Below are positions 12,168 through 26,073 of a stretch of 64,000 nt of DNA, one piece after another. Positions within the stretch are counted from its first letter, which is position 1. Each line of letters starts with the position of its first letter. The stretch is from Hyperoodon ampullatus. Lineage: Eukaryota; Chordata; Mammalia; Artiodactyla; Ziphiidae. Where the stretch lies: contig CATKHW010000013.1 in the NCBI GenBank assembly GCA_949752795.1, positions 496,001 to 560,000 of the forward strand, read 5' to 3'. A program made the position numbers and the translations under genes. The notes beneath the pieces were generated by a model that was not told the DNA's origin, searched no databases, and saw only the letters and a program-made list of their open reading frames with translations.

Positions 12168-13904
12168 TCGGGGTGTCTGATGAAAGCTGGAATGACCCTA
12201 TCTACAACGACAGCTGGATGTGGCAAAAGGGGGGACACTTGGGACTGAGAGGATTGGTGAGATTGGGTGAGCAAATGCAGACCCTTTAAAGCAATAATGC
12301 ATGGCACCCATTCCATGGGTCCGAACTCTCCAGGTTGAAGGGAATATTACTACATTTATAACATGTACGGGAAACCTAGAGAACGGACACACTGTGAATA
12401 CGAAAGGTTTCTAAAACTCAACGAATAGTCCCTCTCTTGGTGCTCTGGTTTGACTTTCCATCTGCTTTACTATCAATCTCCCAAATTGGAGAGACAGCTC
12501 CTTTAACATCCTGGTTCGCACAGGTTTCCAATTTGGCAGAGGATGAAAGGGAAGAGGGAGAACCAATGAGAGAGTAGCTGTTAGGCATTTGACGGGCACA
12601 TATCACTCTAACTTCCCGGCAGGAAGAAGAATTAACCAAAGTCTCAGCCCCCCACCGGGAACCAGCATATGTCCTGAACCAAAATTTTGGACTTGCGGTC
12701 AGCTCACCAAAAACGAGTTGAAAAATGGAGCTCAGGGGCACAGCAATTCACAAACTGGCCGAGTAATAAAGGACAACTATCGTCCAAAAATCTGTTGAGG
12801 GAAGGCAACGAGGCGGACTTGAAAGCGAGGCAGAATAGCAGGAAACAGATTTCAAGAGGTACGTTGGAATCGCCTTTAAAGCACAGGAAGAGGGGCACAA
12901 CTTCGACAATGATGCACTTGGCCAAAAAGGGCGTATGCGTTTTCTCCTGAATATATTCAGGAGAAAACACATACGCCCTTTTTGGGCAAGCAAGCAAGCG
13001 GGCAATGCAAATCTGCACTACAAAGTAGTATCACTTCCCACCGGTCAAAATGGACATCCACAAAATGTGTAAAAACCAGAAAGGCAAGACAGGCCCTGGA
13101 GAACAGGGAGCCTTGTTATGTTGATGGGCGGGATGTAAATTGCCAACTGCCTCTCTGGGGGAGTACATTGTGTTCCCTAAAACAATTAAAGAACAGAGCT
13201 ACAGAGCCAAGTGCACTTCCAGTCTAGGGAATATACCTTGGGAAATCTGAAAATCAATAAGACAGAGCCACCCCAAAATTTAGGGCTGAACTGCTTACAA
13301 GGGCCTCAACTTGGGTACACCTTAAATATCCCGGGAATATAAAAATGGTTCAAAAAATTGTGGTACTTACGTACGATGGAATATCCCTCAGCCATGAAAT
13401 CAATGTCATAAGACCAGTAGCAGCAAAATGGGTGGTTACAAGTACGATGATTCTAAGTGAAATAAGTCACACAGAGAAAGAAACTTATCATAAGATATCA
13501 CTTATGAAGATCCTGTAAACATGGCTACACTTGAACTGAGTTAGGAAAGAGAACAGTGTCTCACATTTAAAAAACACTCTTATGCGTGCTTAAGGGGGAA
13601 GGAGAGGTGGGGTGATGCATAAAACCAGAGTTTGATATAAGCACAGGTACCGTTCCAAAAACCAACTATGGAATAGACAAGACCTACACCTTCCTCAGTG
13701 AAAGGGACTCAAAACACCATATTTCCCGCAGAGGAATATATCTGACTAGTAAGAATCTTAAAACCTATGTATTGATATGTCTCCGTAAGGGAATCAAGTG
13801 TGTCTAGACTGGCATAAACATGGCAGCGAGAATCAGCTCAAACCCACTATAAAAAGGAATTTCAAAAACAAAACAAAAAAACTGGGAAATTCTTTTCAAT
13901 TCCT
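12168..13904 (+). repeat. Satellite unit 8 (A/B switch unit)
   Basis: 1,737 bp. The opening is subfamily A (TCGGGGTGTCTGATGAAAGC). After the palindrome the markers are subfamily B: GTAAAAACCAGAAAGG near 13,071 and an AATATCCC form near 13,325. The palindrome at 12,917-12,990 has two mismatches, both in the right arm (AACACA and GGGCAAG). Confidence 0.93.
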
Positions 13905-15642
13905 TCATGGTCTCTGATGAAACCTGGATAGACCCTATCTACAAGGACAGCTGGATTTGGCATAAGGAGGGACACTTGGGACTGAGACGTTTGGTGAGAT
14001 TGGGTGAGCAAATGCAGACCCTTTAAAGCACAAATGCCTGGCACCCATCCCATGGGTCCGAACTCTCCAGGTTGAAGGGAATATTACTACAGCTATAACA
14101 TGTACGGGAAACCTAGAGAACAGACACACTGTGAATACGAAAGGATTCTAAAACTCAACGAATAATCCCTCTCCTGGTGCCCCGGTTTGACTTTCCATCT
14201 GCTTTACGATCAATCTCCCAACTTGGAGACACAGCCCCTTTAAACTCCTCGTTCACACAGGTTGCAAATTTGGCAGAGAATGAGAGGGAAGAGGGAGAAC
14301 CAATGAGAGAGTAGCTGTTAGGCATTTGGATGGGCACATATCACTCTAACTTCCCGGCAGGAGGAAGAATTAACCAAAGTCTCAGCCACCCACCGGTTAC
14401 CAGTATAGGTCCTGAACCAAAATTTTGGACTTGCGGTCAGCTCACCAATAACGAGTTGAAAAATGGAGCTCAGGGGCACAGCAATTCACAAACTGGCCGA
14501 GTAATAAAGGACAACTATCGTCCAAAAATCTGTTGAGGGAAGGCAACGAGGCGGACTTGAAAGCGACGCAGAATAGCAGGAAACAGATTTCAAGAGGTAC
14601 GTTGGAATCGCCTTTAAAGCACAGGAAGAGGGGCACAACTTCGACAATGATGCATTGGCCAAAAACGGCGTATGCATTTTCTCCTGAATATATTCAGGAG
14701 AAAACGCATACGCCCTTTTTGGCCAAGCAAGCAAGCGGGCAATGCAAGTCTGCACTAAAAAGAAGTATCACTTCCCACCGGTCAAAAGGGACATCCACAA
14801 AATGTGTAAAAACCAGAAAGGCAAGACAGGCCCTGGAGAACAGGGAGCCTTGTTATGCTGATGGGCGGGATGTGAATTGCCAACTTCCTCTCTGGAGGAG
14901 TGAATTGTGTTCCCTAAAACAAGTAAAGAACAGAGCTAAAGAGCCAAGGGCACTTCCAGTCTAGGGAATATACCTTGGGAAAACTGAAAATCAATAAGAC
15001 AGAGCCACCCCAAAATTTAGGGCTGCACTGCTTACGAGGACCTCAACTTTGGTACACATTAAATATCCCAGGAAATATAAAAATGGTTCAAAAAATTGTG
15101 GTACTTACGTACGATGGAATATCCCTCAGCCATGAAGTCAATGTCATAAGACCAGTAGCAGCAAAATGGGAGGATTCAGGTACGATGATTCTAAGTGAAA
15201 TAAGTCACACAGGAAAAGAAACTTATCATAAGATATCACTCATGAAGATCCTGTAAACATGGCTACACTTGAAGTGAGTTAGGAAAGAGAACAGTGTCTC
15301 ACATTTAGAATAAACTCTTATTCCTGCTTAAGGGGGAAGAATAGGTGGGGTGATGCATAAAACCAGAGTTTGATATAAGCACAGGTACCGTTCCAAAAAC
15401 CAACTATGGAATAGACAAGACCTACACCTTCCTCAGTGAAAGGGACTCAAAACCCCATATTTCCCGCAGAGGAATATATCTGACAAGTAAGAATCTTAAA
15501 ACCTATGTATTGATATGTCTCCGTAAGGGAATCAAGTGTGTATAGACTGGCATAAACATGGCAGCGAGAATCAGCTCAAACCCACTATAAAAAGGAATTT
15601 CAAAAACAAAACAAAAAAACTGGGAAATTCTTTACAATTCCT
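13905..15642 (+). repeat. Satellite unit 9 (subfamily B)
   Basis: 1,738 bp with more private changes than units 1-7. The palindrome at 14,655-14,726 has lost one outer pair by a base deletion and has two mismatches, all in the left arm. The right arm keeps the consensus. Confidence 0.93.
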
Positions 15643-17381
15643 TCAGGGTCTCTGATGAAACCTGGAATGACCCTATCTACAATGACAGCTGGATGTGGCA
15701 TAAGGAGGGACACTTGGGACTGAGACGATTGGTGAGATTGGGTGAGCAAATGCAGACGCTTTAAAGCACAAATGCCTGTCACCCTTTCCATGGGTCCCAA
15801 CTCCCCAGGTTGAAGGGAATATTACTACAGCTATAACATGTACGGGAATCCTAGAGAACGGACACACTGTGAATACGAAAGGTTTCTAAAACTCAACGAA
15901 TAGTCCCTCTCCTGGTGCTCCGGTTTGACTTTCCATCTGCTTTACTATCAACCTCCCAACTTGGAGAGACAGCCCCTTGAACCTCCTGGTTCGCACAGGT
16001 TGCCAATTTGGCAGAGGATGAAAGGGAAGAGGGAGAACCAATGAGAGAGTAGCTGATAGGCATTTGGACGGGCACATATCACTGTAATTTCCCGGCAGGA
16101 AGAAGAATTAAACAAAGTCTCAGCCCCCCACCGGGAACCAGTACAGGTCCTGAACCAAAATTTTGGACTAGCGGTCAGCTCACCAAAGACGAGTTGAAAA
16201 ATGGAGCTCAGGGACACAGCAATTCACAAACTGGCCGAGTAATAAAGGACAACTATCGTCCAAAAATCTGTTGAGGGAAGGCAACGAGGCGGACTTGAAA
16301 GCGAGGCAGAATAGCAGGAAACAGATTTCAAGAGGTACGTTGGAATCCCCTTTAAAGCACAGGAAGAGAGGCACAACTTCGACAATGATGCACTTTGCCA
16401 AAAGGGGCGTATGCGTTTTCTCCTGAATATATTCAGGAGAAAACGCATACGCCCTTTTTGGCCAAGCAAGCAAGCGGGCAATGCAAATCTGCACTACAAA
16501 GAAGTATCACTTCCCACCGGTCAAAAGGGACATCCACAAAATGTGTAAAAACCAGAATGGCAAGACAGGCCCTGGAGAACAGGGAGCCTTGTTATGCTGA
16601 TGGGCGGGATGTAAATTGCCAACTGCCTCTCTGGAGGAGTACATTGTGTTTCCTAAAACAAGTAAAGAACAGAGCTACAGAGGCAAGGGTACTTCCAGTC
16701 TAGGGAATAAACCTTGGGAAAACTGAAGATCAATAAGACAGAGCCACCCCAAAATTTAGGGCTGCACTGCTTACAAGGACCTCAACTTGGGTACACCTTA
16801 AATATCCCAGGAAATATAAAAATGGTTCAAAAAATTGTGGTACTTACGTACGATGGAATATCCCTCAGCCATGAAATCAATGTCATAAGACCAGTAGCAG
16901 CAAAATGGGTGGATTCAGGTACGATGATTCTAAGTGAAATAAGTCACACAGAAAAAGAAACTTATCATAAGATATCACTTATGAAGATCCTGTAAACATG
17001 GCTACACTTGAACTGAGTTAGGAAAGAGAACAGTGTCTCACATTTAGAAAACACTCTTATGCCTGCATAAGGGGGAAGTAGAGGTGGAGTGATGCATAAA
17101 ACCAGAGTTTGATATAAGCACAGGTACCATTCCAAAAACCAACTATGGAATAGACAAGACCTACACCTTCCTCAGTGAAAGGGACTCAAAACCCCATATT
17201 TCCCGCAGAGGAATATATCTGACTAGTAAGAATCTTAAAACCTATGTATTGATATGTCTCCGTAAGGGAATCAAGTGTGTCTAGACTGGCATAAACATGG
17301 CAGCGAGAATCAGCTCAAACCCACTATAAAAAGGAATTTCAAAAACAAAACAAAAAAACTGGGAAATTCTTTACAATTCCT
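15643..17381 (+). repeat. Satellite unit 10 (subfamily B)
   Basis: 1,739 bp. The palindrome at 16,393-16,466 has two left-arm mismatches (TTTGCC and AAAAGGGG). The right arm keeps the consensus. Confidence 0.93.
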
Positions 17382-19120
17382 TCAGGGTCTCTGATGAAAC
17401 CTGGAATGACCCTATCTACAATGACAGCTGGATGTGGCATAAGGCTGGACACTTGGGACTGAGAGGATTGGTGAGATTGGGTGAACAAATGCAGACCCTT
17501 TAAAGCAATAATGCATGGCACACATTCCATGGGTCCCAACTCTCCAGGTTGAAGGGAATATTACTACAGTTATAACATGTACGGGAAACCTAGAGAACGG
17601 ACACACTGTGAATACGAAAGGTTTCTAAAACTCAACGAATAGTCCCTCTCCTGGTGCTCCGGTTTGACTTTCCATCTGTTTTACTATCAACCTCCCAAAT
17701 TGGAGAGACAGCCCCTTTAACCTCCTGGTTCGCACAGGTTGCCAATTTGGCAGAGGATGAAAGGGAAGAGGGAGAACCAATGAGAGAGTAGCTGTTAGGC
17801 ATTTGGACGGGCATATATCACTGTAATTTCCCGGCAGGAAGAAGAATTAACCAAAGTCTCAGCCCCCCACCGGGAACCAGTATAGGTCCTGAACCAAAAT
17901 TTTGGACTTGTGGTCAGCTCACCTAAAACGAGTTGAAAAATGGAGCTCAGGGGCACAGCAATTCACAAACTGGCCGAGTAATAAAGGAAAACTATCGTCC
18001 AAAAATCTGTTGAGGGAAGGCAACGAGGCAGACTTGAAAGCGAGGCAGAATAGCAAGAAACAGATTTCAACAGGTACGTTGGAATCGCCTTTAAAGCACA
18101 GGAAGAGGGGCACAACTTCGACAATGATGCACTTGGCCAAAAAGGGCGTATGCGTTTTCTCCTGAATATATTCAGGAGAAAACGCATACGCCCTTTTTGG
18201 CCAAGCAAGCAAGCGGGCAATGCAAATTTGCACTACAAAGAAGTATCACTTCCCACCGGTCAAAAGGGACATCCACAAAATGTGCAAAAACCAGAAAGGC
18301 AAGACAGGCCCTGGAGAACAGGGAGCCTTGTTATGCTGATGGGCGGGATGTAAATTGCCAACTGCCTCTCTGGAGGAGTGCATTGTGTTCCCTAAAACAA
18401 GTAAACAACAGAGCTACAGAGCCAAGGGCACTTCCAGTCTAGGGAATATACCTTGGGAAAACTGAAAATCAAAAAGACAAAGCCACCCCAAAATTTAGGG
18501 CTGCACTGCTTACAAGGACCTCAACTTGGGTACACCTTAAATATCCCAGGAAATATAAAAATGGTTCAAAAAATTGTGGTACTTACGTACGATGGAATAT
18601 CCCTCAGCCATGAAATCAATGTCATAAGACCAGTAGCAGCAAAATGGGTGGATTCAGGTACGATGATTCTAAGTGAAATAAGTCACAGAGAAAAAGAAAC
18701 TTATCATAAGATATCACTTATGAAGATCCTGTAAACATGGCTACACTTGAACTGAGTTAGGAAAGAGATCAGTGTCTCACATTTAGAAAACACTCTTATG
18801 CCTGCTTAAGGGGGAAGGAGAGGTGGGGTGATGCATAAAACCAGAGTTTGATATAAGCACAGGTACCATTCCAAAAACCAACTATGGAATAGACAAGACC
18901 TACACCATCCTCAGTGAAAGGGACTCAAAACACCATATTTGCCGCAGAGGAATATATCTGACTAGTAAGAATCTTAAAACCTATGTATTGATATGTCTCC
19001 GTAAGGGAATCAAGTGTGTCTAGACTGGCATAAACATGGCAGCGAGAATCAGCTCAAACCCACTATAAAAAGAAATTTCAAAAACAAAACAAAAAAACTG
19101 GTAAATTCTTTACAATTCCT
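17382..19120 (+). repeat. Satellite unit 11 (subfamily B)
   Basis: 1,739 bp. Very close to units 12-14, with all subfamily B markers. Confidence 0.94.
18132..18205. repeat. Perfect 74-bp palindrome (unit 11)
   Basis: All 37 pairs match. Centre 18,168/18,169. Confidence 0.96.
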
Positions 19121-20859
19121 TCAGGGTCTCTGATGAAACCTGGAATGACCCTATCTACAATGACAGCTGGATGTGGCATAAGGCTGGACACTTGGGACTG
19201 AGAGGATTGGTGAGATAGGGTGAAAAAATGCAGACCATTTAAAGCAATAATGCATGGCACACATTCCATGGGTCGCAACTCTCCAGGTTGAAGGGAATAT
19301 TACTACAGTTATAACATGTACGGGAAACCTAGAGAACGGACACACTGTGAATACGAAAGGTTTCTAAAACTCAACGAATAGTCCCTCTCCTGGTGCTCCG
19401 GTTTGACTTTCCATCTGCTTTACTATCAAGCTCCCACCTTGGAGAGACAGCTCCTTTAACCTCCTGGTTCGCACAGGTTGACAATTTGGCAGAGGATGAA
19501 AGGGAAGAGGGAGTACCAATGAGAGAGTAGCTGTTAGGCATTTGGACAGGCACATATCACTGTAATTTCCCGGCAGGAAGAAGAATTAACCAAAGTCTCA
19601 GGCCCCCACCGGGAACCAGTATAGGTCCTGAAGCAAAATTTTGGACTTGCGGTCAGCTCACCTAAAACGAGTTGAAAAATGGAGCTCAGGGGCACAGCAT
19701 TTCACACACTGGCCCAGTAATAAAGGACAACTATCGTCCAAAAATCTGTTGAGGGAAGGCAACGAGGCGGACTTGAAAGCGAGGCAGAATGGCAGGAAAC
19801 AGATTTCAAGAGGTACGTTGGAATCGCCTTTAAAGCACAGGAAGAGGGGCACAACTTCGACAATGATGCACTTGGCCAAAAAGGGCGTATGCGTTTTCTC
19901 CTGAATATATTCAGGAGAAAACGCATACGCCCTTTTTGGCCAAGCAAGCAAGCGGGCAATGCAAATCTGCACTACAAAGAAGTATCACTTCCCACCGGTC
20001 AAAAGGGACATCCACAAAATGTGTAAAAACCAGAAAGGCAAGACAGGCCCTGGAGAACAGGGAGCCTTGTTATGCTGATGGGCGGGATGTAAATTGCCAA
20101 CTGCCTCTCTGGAGGAGTGCATTGTGTTCCCTAAAACAAGTAAAGAACAGAGCTATAGAGCCAAGGGCACTTCCAGTCTAGGGAATATACCTTGGGAAAA
20201 CTGAAAATCAATAAGACAGAGCCACCCCAAAACTTAGGGCTGCACTGCTTACAAGGACCTCAACTTGGGTACACCTTAAATATCCCAGGAAATATAAAAA
20301 TGGTTCAAAAAATTGTGGTACTTACGTACGATGGAATATCCCTCAGCCATGAAATCAATGTCATAAGACCAGTAGCAGCAAAATGGGTGGATTCAGGTAC
20401 GATGATTCTAAGTGAAATAAGTCACAGAGAAAAAGAAACTTATCATAAGATATCACTTATGAAGATCCTGTAAACATGGCTACACTTCAACTGAGTTAGG
20501 AAAGAGAACAGTGTCTCACATTTAGAAAACACTCTTATGCCAGCTTAAGGTGGAAGGAGAGGTGCGGTGATGCATAAAACCAGAGTTTGATATAAGCACA
20601 GGTACCGTTCCAAAAACCAACTATGGAATAGACAAGACCTACACCTTCCTCAGTGAAAGGGATTCAAAGCCCCATATTTCCCGCAGAGGAATATATCTGA
20701 CTAGTAAGAATCTTAAAACCTATGTATTGATATGTCTCCGTAAGGGAATCAAGTGTGTCTAGACTGGCATAATCATGGCAGCGAGAATCAGCTCAAACCC
20801 ACTATAAAAAGGAATTTCAAAAACAAAACAAAAAAACTGGGAAATTCTTTACAATTCCT
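19121..20859 (+). repeat. Satellite unit 12 (subfamily B)
   Basis: 1,739 bp. It shares CACACATTCCATGGG near 19,258 with units 11 and 13. Confidence 0.94.
19871..19944. repeat. Perfect 74-bp palindrome (unit 12)
   Basis: All 37 pairs match. Centre 19,907/19,908. Confidence 0.96.
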
Positions 20860-22597
20860 TCAGGGTCTCTGATGAAACCTGGAATGACCCTATCTACAAC
20901 GACAGCTGGATGTGGCATAAGGCTGGACACTTGGGACTGAGAGGATTGGTGAGATTGGGTGAACAAATGCAGACCATTTAAAGCAATAATTCATGGCACA
21001 CATTCCATGGGTCCCAAATCTCCTGGTTGAAGGGAATATTACTACAGTTATAACATGTACGGGAAACCTAGACAACGGACACACTGTGAATACGAAAGGT
21101 TTCTAAAACTCAACGAATAGTCCCTCTCCTGGTGCTCCGGTTTGACTTTCCATCTGCTTTACTATCAACCTCCCAACTTGGAGAGACAGCCCCTTTAACC
21201 TCCTGGTTTGCACAGGTTGCCAATTTGGCAGAGGTTGAAAGGGAAGAGGGAGAACCAATGAGAGAGTAGCTGTTAGGCATTTGGACGGGCACATATCACT
21301 GTAATTTCCCGGCAGGAAGAAGAATTAACCAAAGTCTCAGCCCCCCACCGGGAACCAGTATAGGTCCTGAACCAAAATTTTGGACTTGCGGTCAGCTCAC
21401 CTAAAACGAGTTGAAAAATGGAGCTCAGGGGCACAGCAATTCACAAACTGGCCGAGTAATAAAGGACAACTATCGTCCAAAAATCTGTTGAGGGAAGGCA
21501 ACGAGGCCGACTTGAAAGCGAGGCAGAATAGCAGGAAACAGATTTCAAGAGGTACGTTGGAATCGCCTTTAAAGCACAGGAAGAGGGGCACAACTTCGAC
21601 AATGATGCACTTGGCCAAAAAGGGCGTATGCGTTTTCTCCTGAATATATTCGGGAGAAAACGCATATGCCCTTTTTGGCCAAGCAAGCAAGCGGGCAATG
21701 CATATCTGCACTACAAAGAAGTATCACTTCCCACCGGTCAAAAGGGACATCCACAAAATGTGTAAAAACCAGAAAGGCAAGACAGGCCCTGGAGAACAGG
21801 GAGCCTTGTTATGCTGAAGGGCGGGATGTAAATTGCCCACTGCCTCTCTGGAGGAGTGCATTGTGTTCCTTAAAACAAGTAAACAACAGAGCTACAGAGC
21901 CAAGGGCACTTCCAGTCTAGGGAATATACCTTGGGAAAACTGAAAATCAATAAGACACAGCCAACCCAAAATTTAGGGCTGCACTGCTTACAAGGACCTC
22001 AACTTGGGTACACCTTAAATATCCCAGGAAATATAAAAATGGTTCAAAAAATTGTGGTACTTACATACGATGGAATATCCCTCAGGCATGAAATCAAAGT
22101 CATAAGACCAGTAGCAGCAAAATGGGTGGATTCAGGTACCATGATTCTAAGTGAAATAAGTCACAGAGAAAAAGAAACTTATCATAAGATATCACTTATG
22201 AAGATCCTGTAAACATGGCTACACTTGAACTGAGTTAGGAAAGAGAACAGTGTCTCACATTTAGAAAACACTCTTATGCCTGCTTAAGGGGGAAGGAGAG
22301 GTGGGGTGATGCATAAAACCAGAGTTTGGTATAAGCAGAGGTACCGTTCCAAAAACCAACTATGGAATAGACAAGACCTACACCTTCCTCAGTGAAAGGG
22401 ACTCAAAACCCCATATTTCCCGCAGAGGAATATATCTGACTAGTAAGAATCTTAAAACCTATGTATTGATATGTCTCCGTAAGGGAATCAAGTGTGTCTA
22501 GACTGGAATAAACATGGCAGCGGGATCAGCTCAAACCCACTATAAAAAGGAATTTCAAAAACAAAACATAAAAACTGGGAAATTCTTTACAATTCCT
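20860..22597 (+). repeat. Satellite unit 13 (subfamily B)
   Basis: 1,738 bp. The palindrome at 21,610-21,683 has two mismatches, both in the right arm (CGGGAG and CATATGCC). Confidence 0.93.
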
Positions 22598-24336
22598 TCA
22601 GAGTCTCTGATGAAACCTGGAATGACCCTATCTACAACGACAGCTGGATGTGGCATAAGGCGGGACACTTGGGACTGAGAGGATTGGTGAGATTGGGTGA
22701 GCAAATGCAGAACCTTTAAAGCATTAATGCATGGCACCCATTCCATGGGTCCCAACTCTCAAGGTTGAAGGGAATATTACTACAGTTATAACATGTACGG
22801 GAAACCTAGAGAACGGACACACTGTGAATACGAAAGGTTTCTAAAACTCAACGAATAGTCCCTCTCCTGGTGCTCCAGTTTGACTTTCCATCTGCTTTAC
22901 TATCAACCTCCCAACTTGGAGAGACAGCCCCTTTAAACTCCTGGTTCGCACAGGTTGCCAATTTGGCAGAGGATGAAAGGGAAGAGGGAGAACCAATGAG
23001 AGAGTAGCTGTTAGGCATTTGGACGGGCACATATCACTGTAATTTCCCGGCAGGAAGAAGAATTAACCAAAGTCTCAGCCCCCCACCGGGAAACAGTATA
23101 GGTCCTGAACCAAAATTTTGGACTTGCGGTCAGCTCACAAAAAAAGGGTTGAAAAATGGAGCTCAGGGGCACAGCAATTCACAAACAGGCCGAGTAATAA
23201 AGGACAACTATCGTCCAAAAATCTGTTGAGGGAAGGCAACGAGGCGGACTTGAAAGCGAGGCAGAATAGCAGGAAACAGATTTCAAGAGGTACGTTGGAA
23301 TCGCCTTTAAAGCACAGGAAGAGGGGCACAACTTCGACAATGATGCACTTGGCCAAAAAGGGCGTATGCGTTTTCTCCTGAATATATTCAGGAGAAAACA
23401 CATACGACCTTTTTGGCCAAGCAAGCAAGCGGGCATTGCAAATCTGCACTACAAAGAAGTATCACTTCCCACCGGTCAAAAGGGACATCCACAAAATGTG
23501 TAAAAACCAGAAAGGCAAGACAGGCCCTGGAGAACAGGGAGCCTTGTTATGCTGAAGGGCGGGATGTAAATTGCCAACTGCCTCTCTGGAGGAGTACATT
23601 GTGTTCCCTAAAACAAGTAAAGAACAGAGCTACAGAGCCAAGGGCACTTCCAGTCTAGGGAATATACTTTGGGAAAACTGAAAATCAATAAGACAGAGCC
23701 ACCCCAAAATTTAGGGCTGCACTGCTTACAAGGACCTCAACTTGGGTACACCTTAAATATCCCAGGAAATATAAAAATGTTTCAAAACATTGTGGTACTT
23801 ACGTACGATGGAATATCCCTCAGCCATGAAATCAATGTCATAAGACCAGTAGCAGCAAAATGGGTGGATTCAGGTACGATGATTCTAAGTGAAATAAGTC
23901 ACACAGAAAAAGAAACTTATCATAAGATATCACTTATGAAGATCCTGTAAACATGGCTACACTTGAACTGAGTTAGGAAAGAGAACAGTGTCTCACATTT
24001 AGCAAACACTCTTATGCCTGCTTAAGGGGGAAGGAGAGGTGGAGTGATGCATAAAACCAGAGTTTGATATAAGCACAGGTACCGTTCCAAAAACCATCTA
24101 TGGAATAGACAAGACCTACACCTTCCTCAGTGAAAGGGATTCAAAACCCCATATTTCCCGCAGAGGAATATATCTGACTAGTAAGAATCTTAAAACCTAT
24201 GTATTGATATGTCTCCGTAAGGGAATCAAGTGTGTCTAGACTGGCATAAACATGGCAGCGAGAATCAGCTCAAACCCACTATAAAAAGGAATTTCAAAAA
24301 CAAAACAAAAAAACTGGGAAATTCTTTACAATTGCT
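22598..24336 (+). repeat. Satellite unit 14 (subfamily B)
   Basis: 1,739 bp. The palindrome at 23,348-23,421 has two right-arm mismatches (AACACA and ACGACC). It is the last left-array unit with AAAATGGGTGG in the L1-derived part. From unit 15 on, the form is AAAATGAG. Confidence 0.93.
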
Positions 24337-26073
24337 TCAGGGTCAATGATGAAACCTGGAATGACCCTATCTACAACGACAGCTGGATGTGGCATAAGGC
24401 TGGACACTTGGGACTGAGAGGATTGGTGAGATTGGGTGAGCAAATGCAGACCCTTTAAAGCAATAATGCATGGCACCCATTCCATGGGTCACAACACTCC
24501 AGGTTGAAGGGAATATTACTACAGCTATAACATGTGTGCGAAACCTAGAGAACGGACACACTGTGAATACGAAAGGTTTCTAAAACTCAACGAATAGTCC
24601 CTCTCCTGGTGCTCCTGTTTGACTTTCCATCTGCTTTACTATCAATCTCCCAACATGCAGAGACAGCCCCTTTAACCTCCTGGTTCACACAGGTTGCCAA
24701 TTTGCCAGAGGATGAAAGGGAAGAGGGAGAAGGAATGAGAGAGTAGCTGTTAGGCATTTGGACGGGCAAATATCACTCTATTTTCGCGGCAGGAAGAAGA
24801 ATTAACCAAAATCTCAGCCCCCCACCGGAAACCAGCATAGTTCCTGAACCAAAATTTTGGACTTGCGGTCAGCTCACAAAAAACGAGTTGAAAAATGGAG
24901 CTCAGGGGCACAGCAATTCACAAACTGGCCGAGTAATAAAGGACAACTATCGTCCAAAAATCTTTTAAGGGCAGGAAACGAGACGGACTTGAAATCGAGG
25001 CAGAATAGCAGGAAACAGATTTCAAGAGGTACGTTGGAATCGCCTATAAAGCACAGGAAGAGGGGCACAACTTCCACAATGATGCACTTGGCCAAAAAGG
25101 GTGTATGTTTTTCTCCTGAATATATTCAGGAGAAAACGCATACACCCTTTTTGGCTAAGCAAGCAAGCAGGGAATGGAAATCTGCACTACAAAGATGTAT
25201 CACTTCCCACCGGTCAAAAGGGACATCCACAAAATGTGTAAAAACCAGAAAGGCAAGACAGGCCCTGGAGAACAGGCAGCCTTTTTATGCTGATGGGCGG
25301 GATGTAAATTGCCAGCTGCCTATCTGGAGGAGTGCATTGTGTTCCCTAAAACAAGTAAACAACAGAGCTACAGAGCCAAGGGCACTTCCAGTCTAGGGAA
25401 TATACCTTGGGAAAACGGAAAATCAATAAGACAGAGCCACCCCAAAATTTAGGGCTGCACTGCTTACAAGGACCTCAACTTGTGTACACCTTAAATATCC
25501 CAGGAAATATAAAAACGGTTCAAAAATTTGTGGTACTTACGTACGATGGAATATCCCTCAGCCATGAAGTCAATGTCATAAGACCAGTAGTAGCAAAATG
25601 AGTGGATTCATGTACGATGATTCTAAGTGAAATTAGTCACACAGAAAAAGAAACTTATCATAAGATATCACTCATGATGATCCTGTAAACATGGCTACAC
25701 TTGAACTGAGTTAGGAAAGAGAACAGAGTCTCACATTTAGAAAACACTCTTATGCCTGTTTAAGGGGGAAGCAGAGTTGGGGTGATGCATAAAACCAGAG
25801 TTTGATATAAGCAGAGGTACCTTTCCAAAAACCAACTATGGAATAGACAAGACTTACACATTCCTCAGTGAAAGTTACTCAAAACCCCATATTTCCCGCA
25901 GAGGAATATATCTGACTAGTAAGAATCTTAAAACCTATGTATTGATATGTCTCTGTAAGGGAATCAAGTGTGTCTAGACTGGCATAAACATGTCACCGAG
26001 AATCAGCTCAAACCCACTATAAAAGGAATTTCAAAAACAAAACAAAAAAACAGGAAAATTCTTTACAATTCCT
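24337..26073 (+). repeat. Satellite unit 15 (subfamily B, diverged)
   Basis: 1,737 bp with clearly more private changes than unit 14. It has AAAATGAGTGG, as in the diverged units to the right, which suggests the TGA form is older than the TGG form fixed in units 1-14. Confidence 0.92.
25087..25159. repeat. Palindrome with a compensated pair (unit 15)
   Basis: The left arm has GGGTGTATG for consensus GGGCGTATG, and the right arm has CATACACCC for CATACGCCC, so the changed pair matches. One base is deleted in the left arm (TATGTTTTTCTCC) and one outer mismatch (GGCTAAG) remains. Confidence 0.9.
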
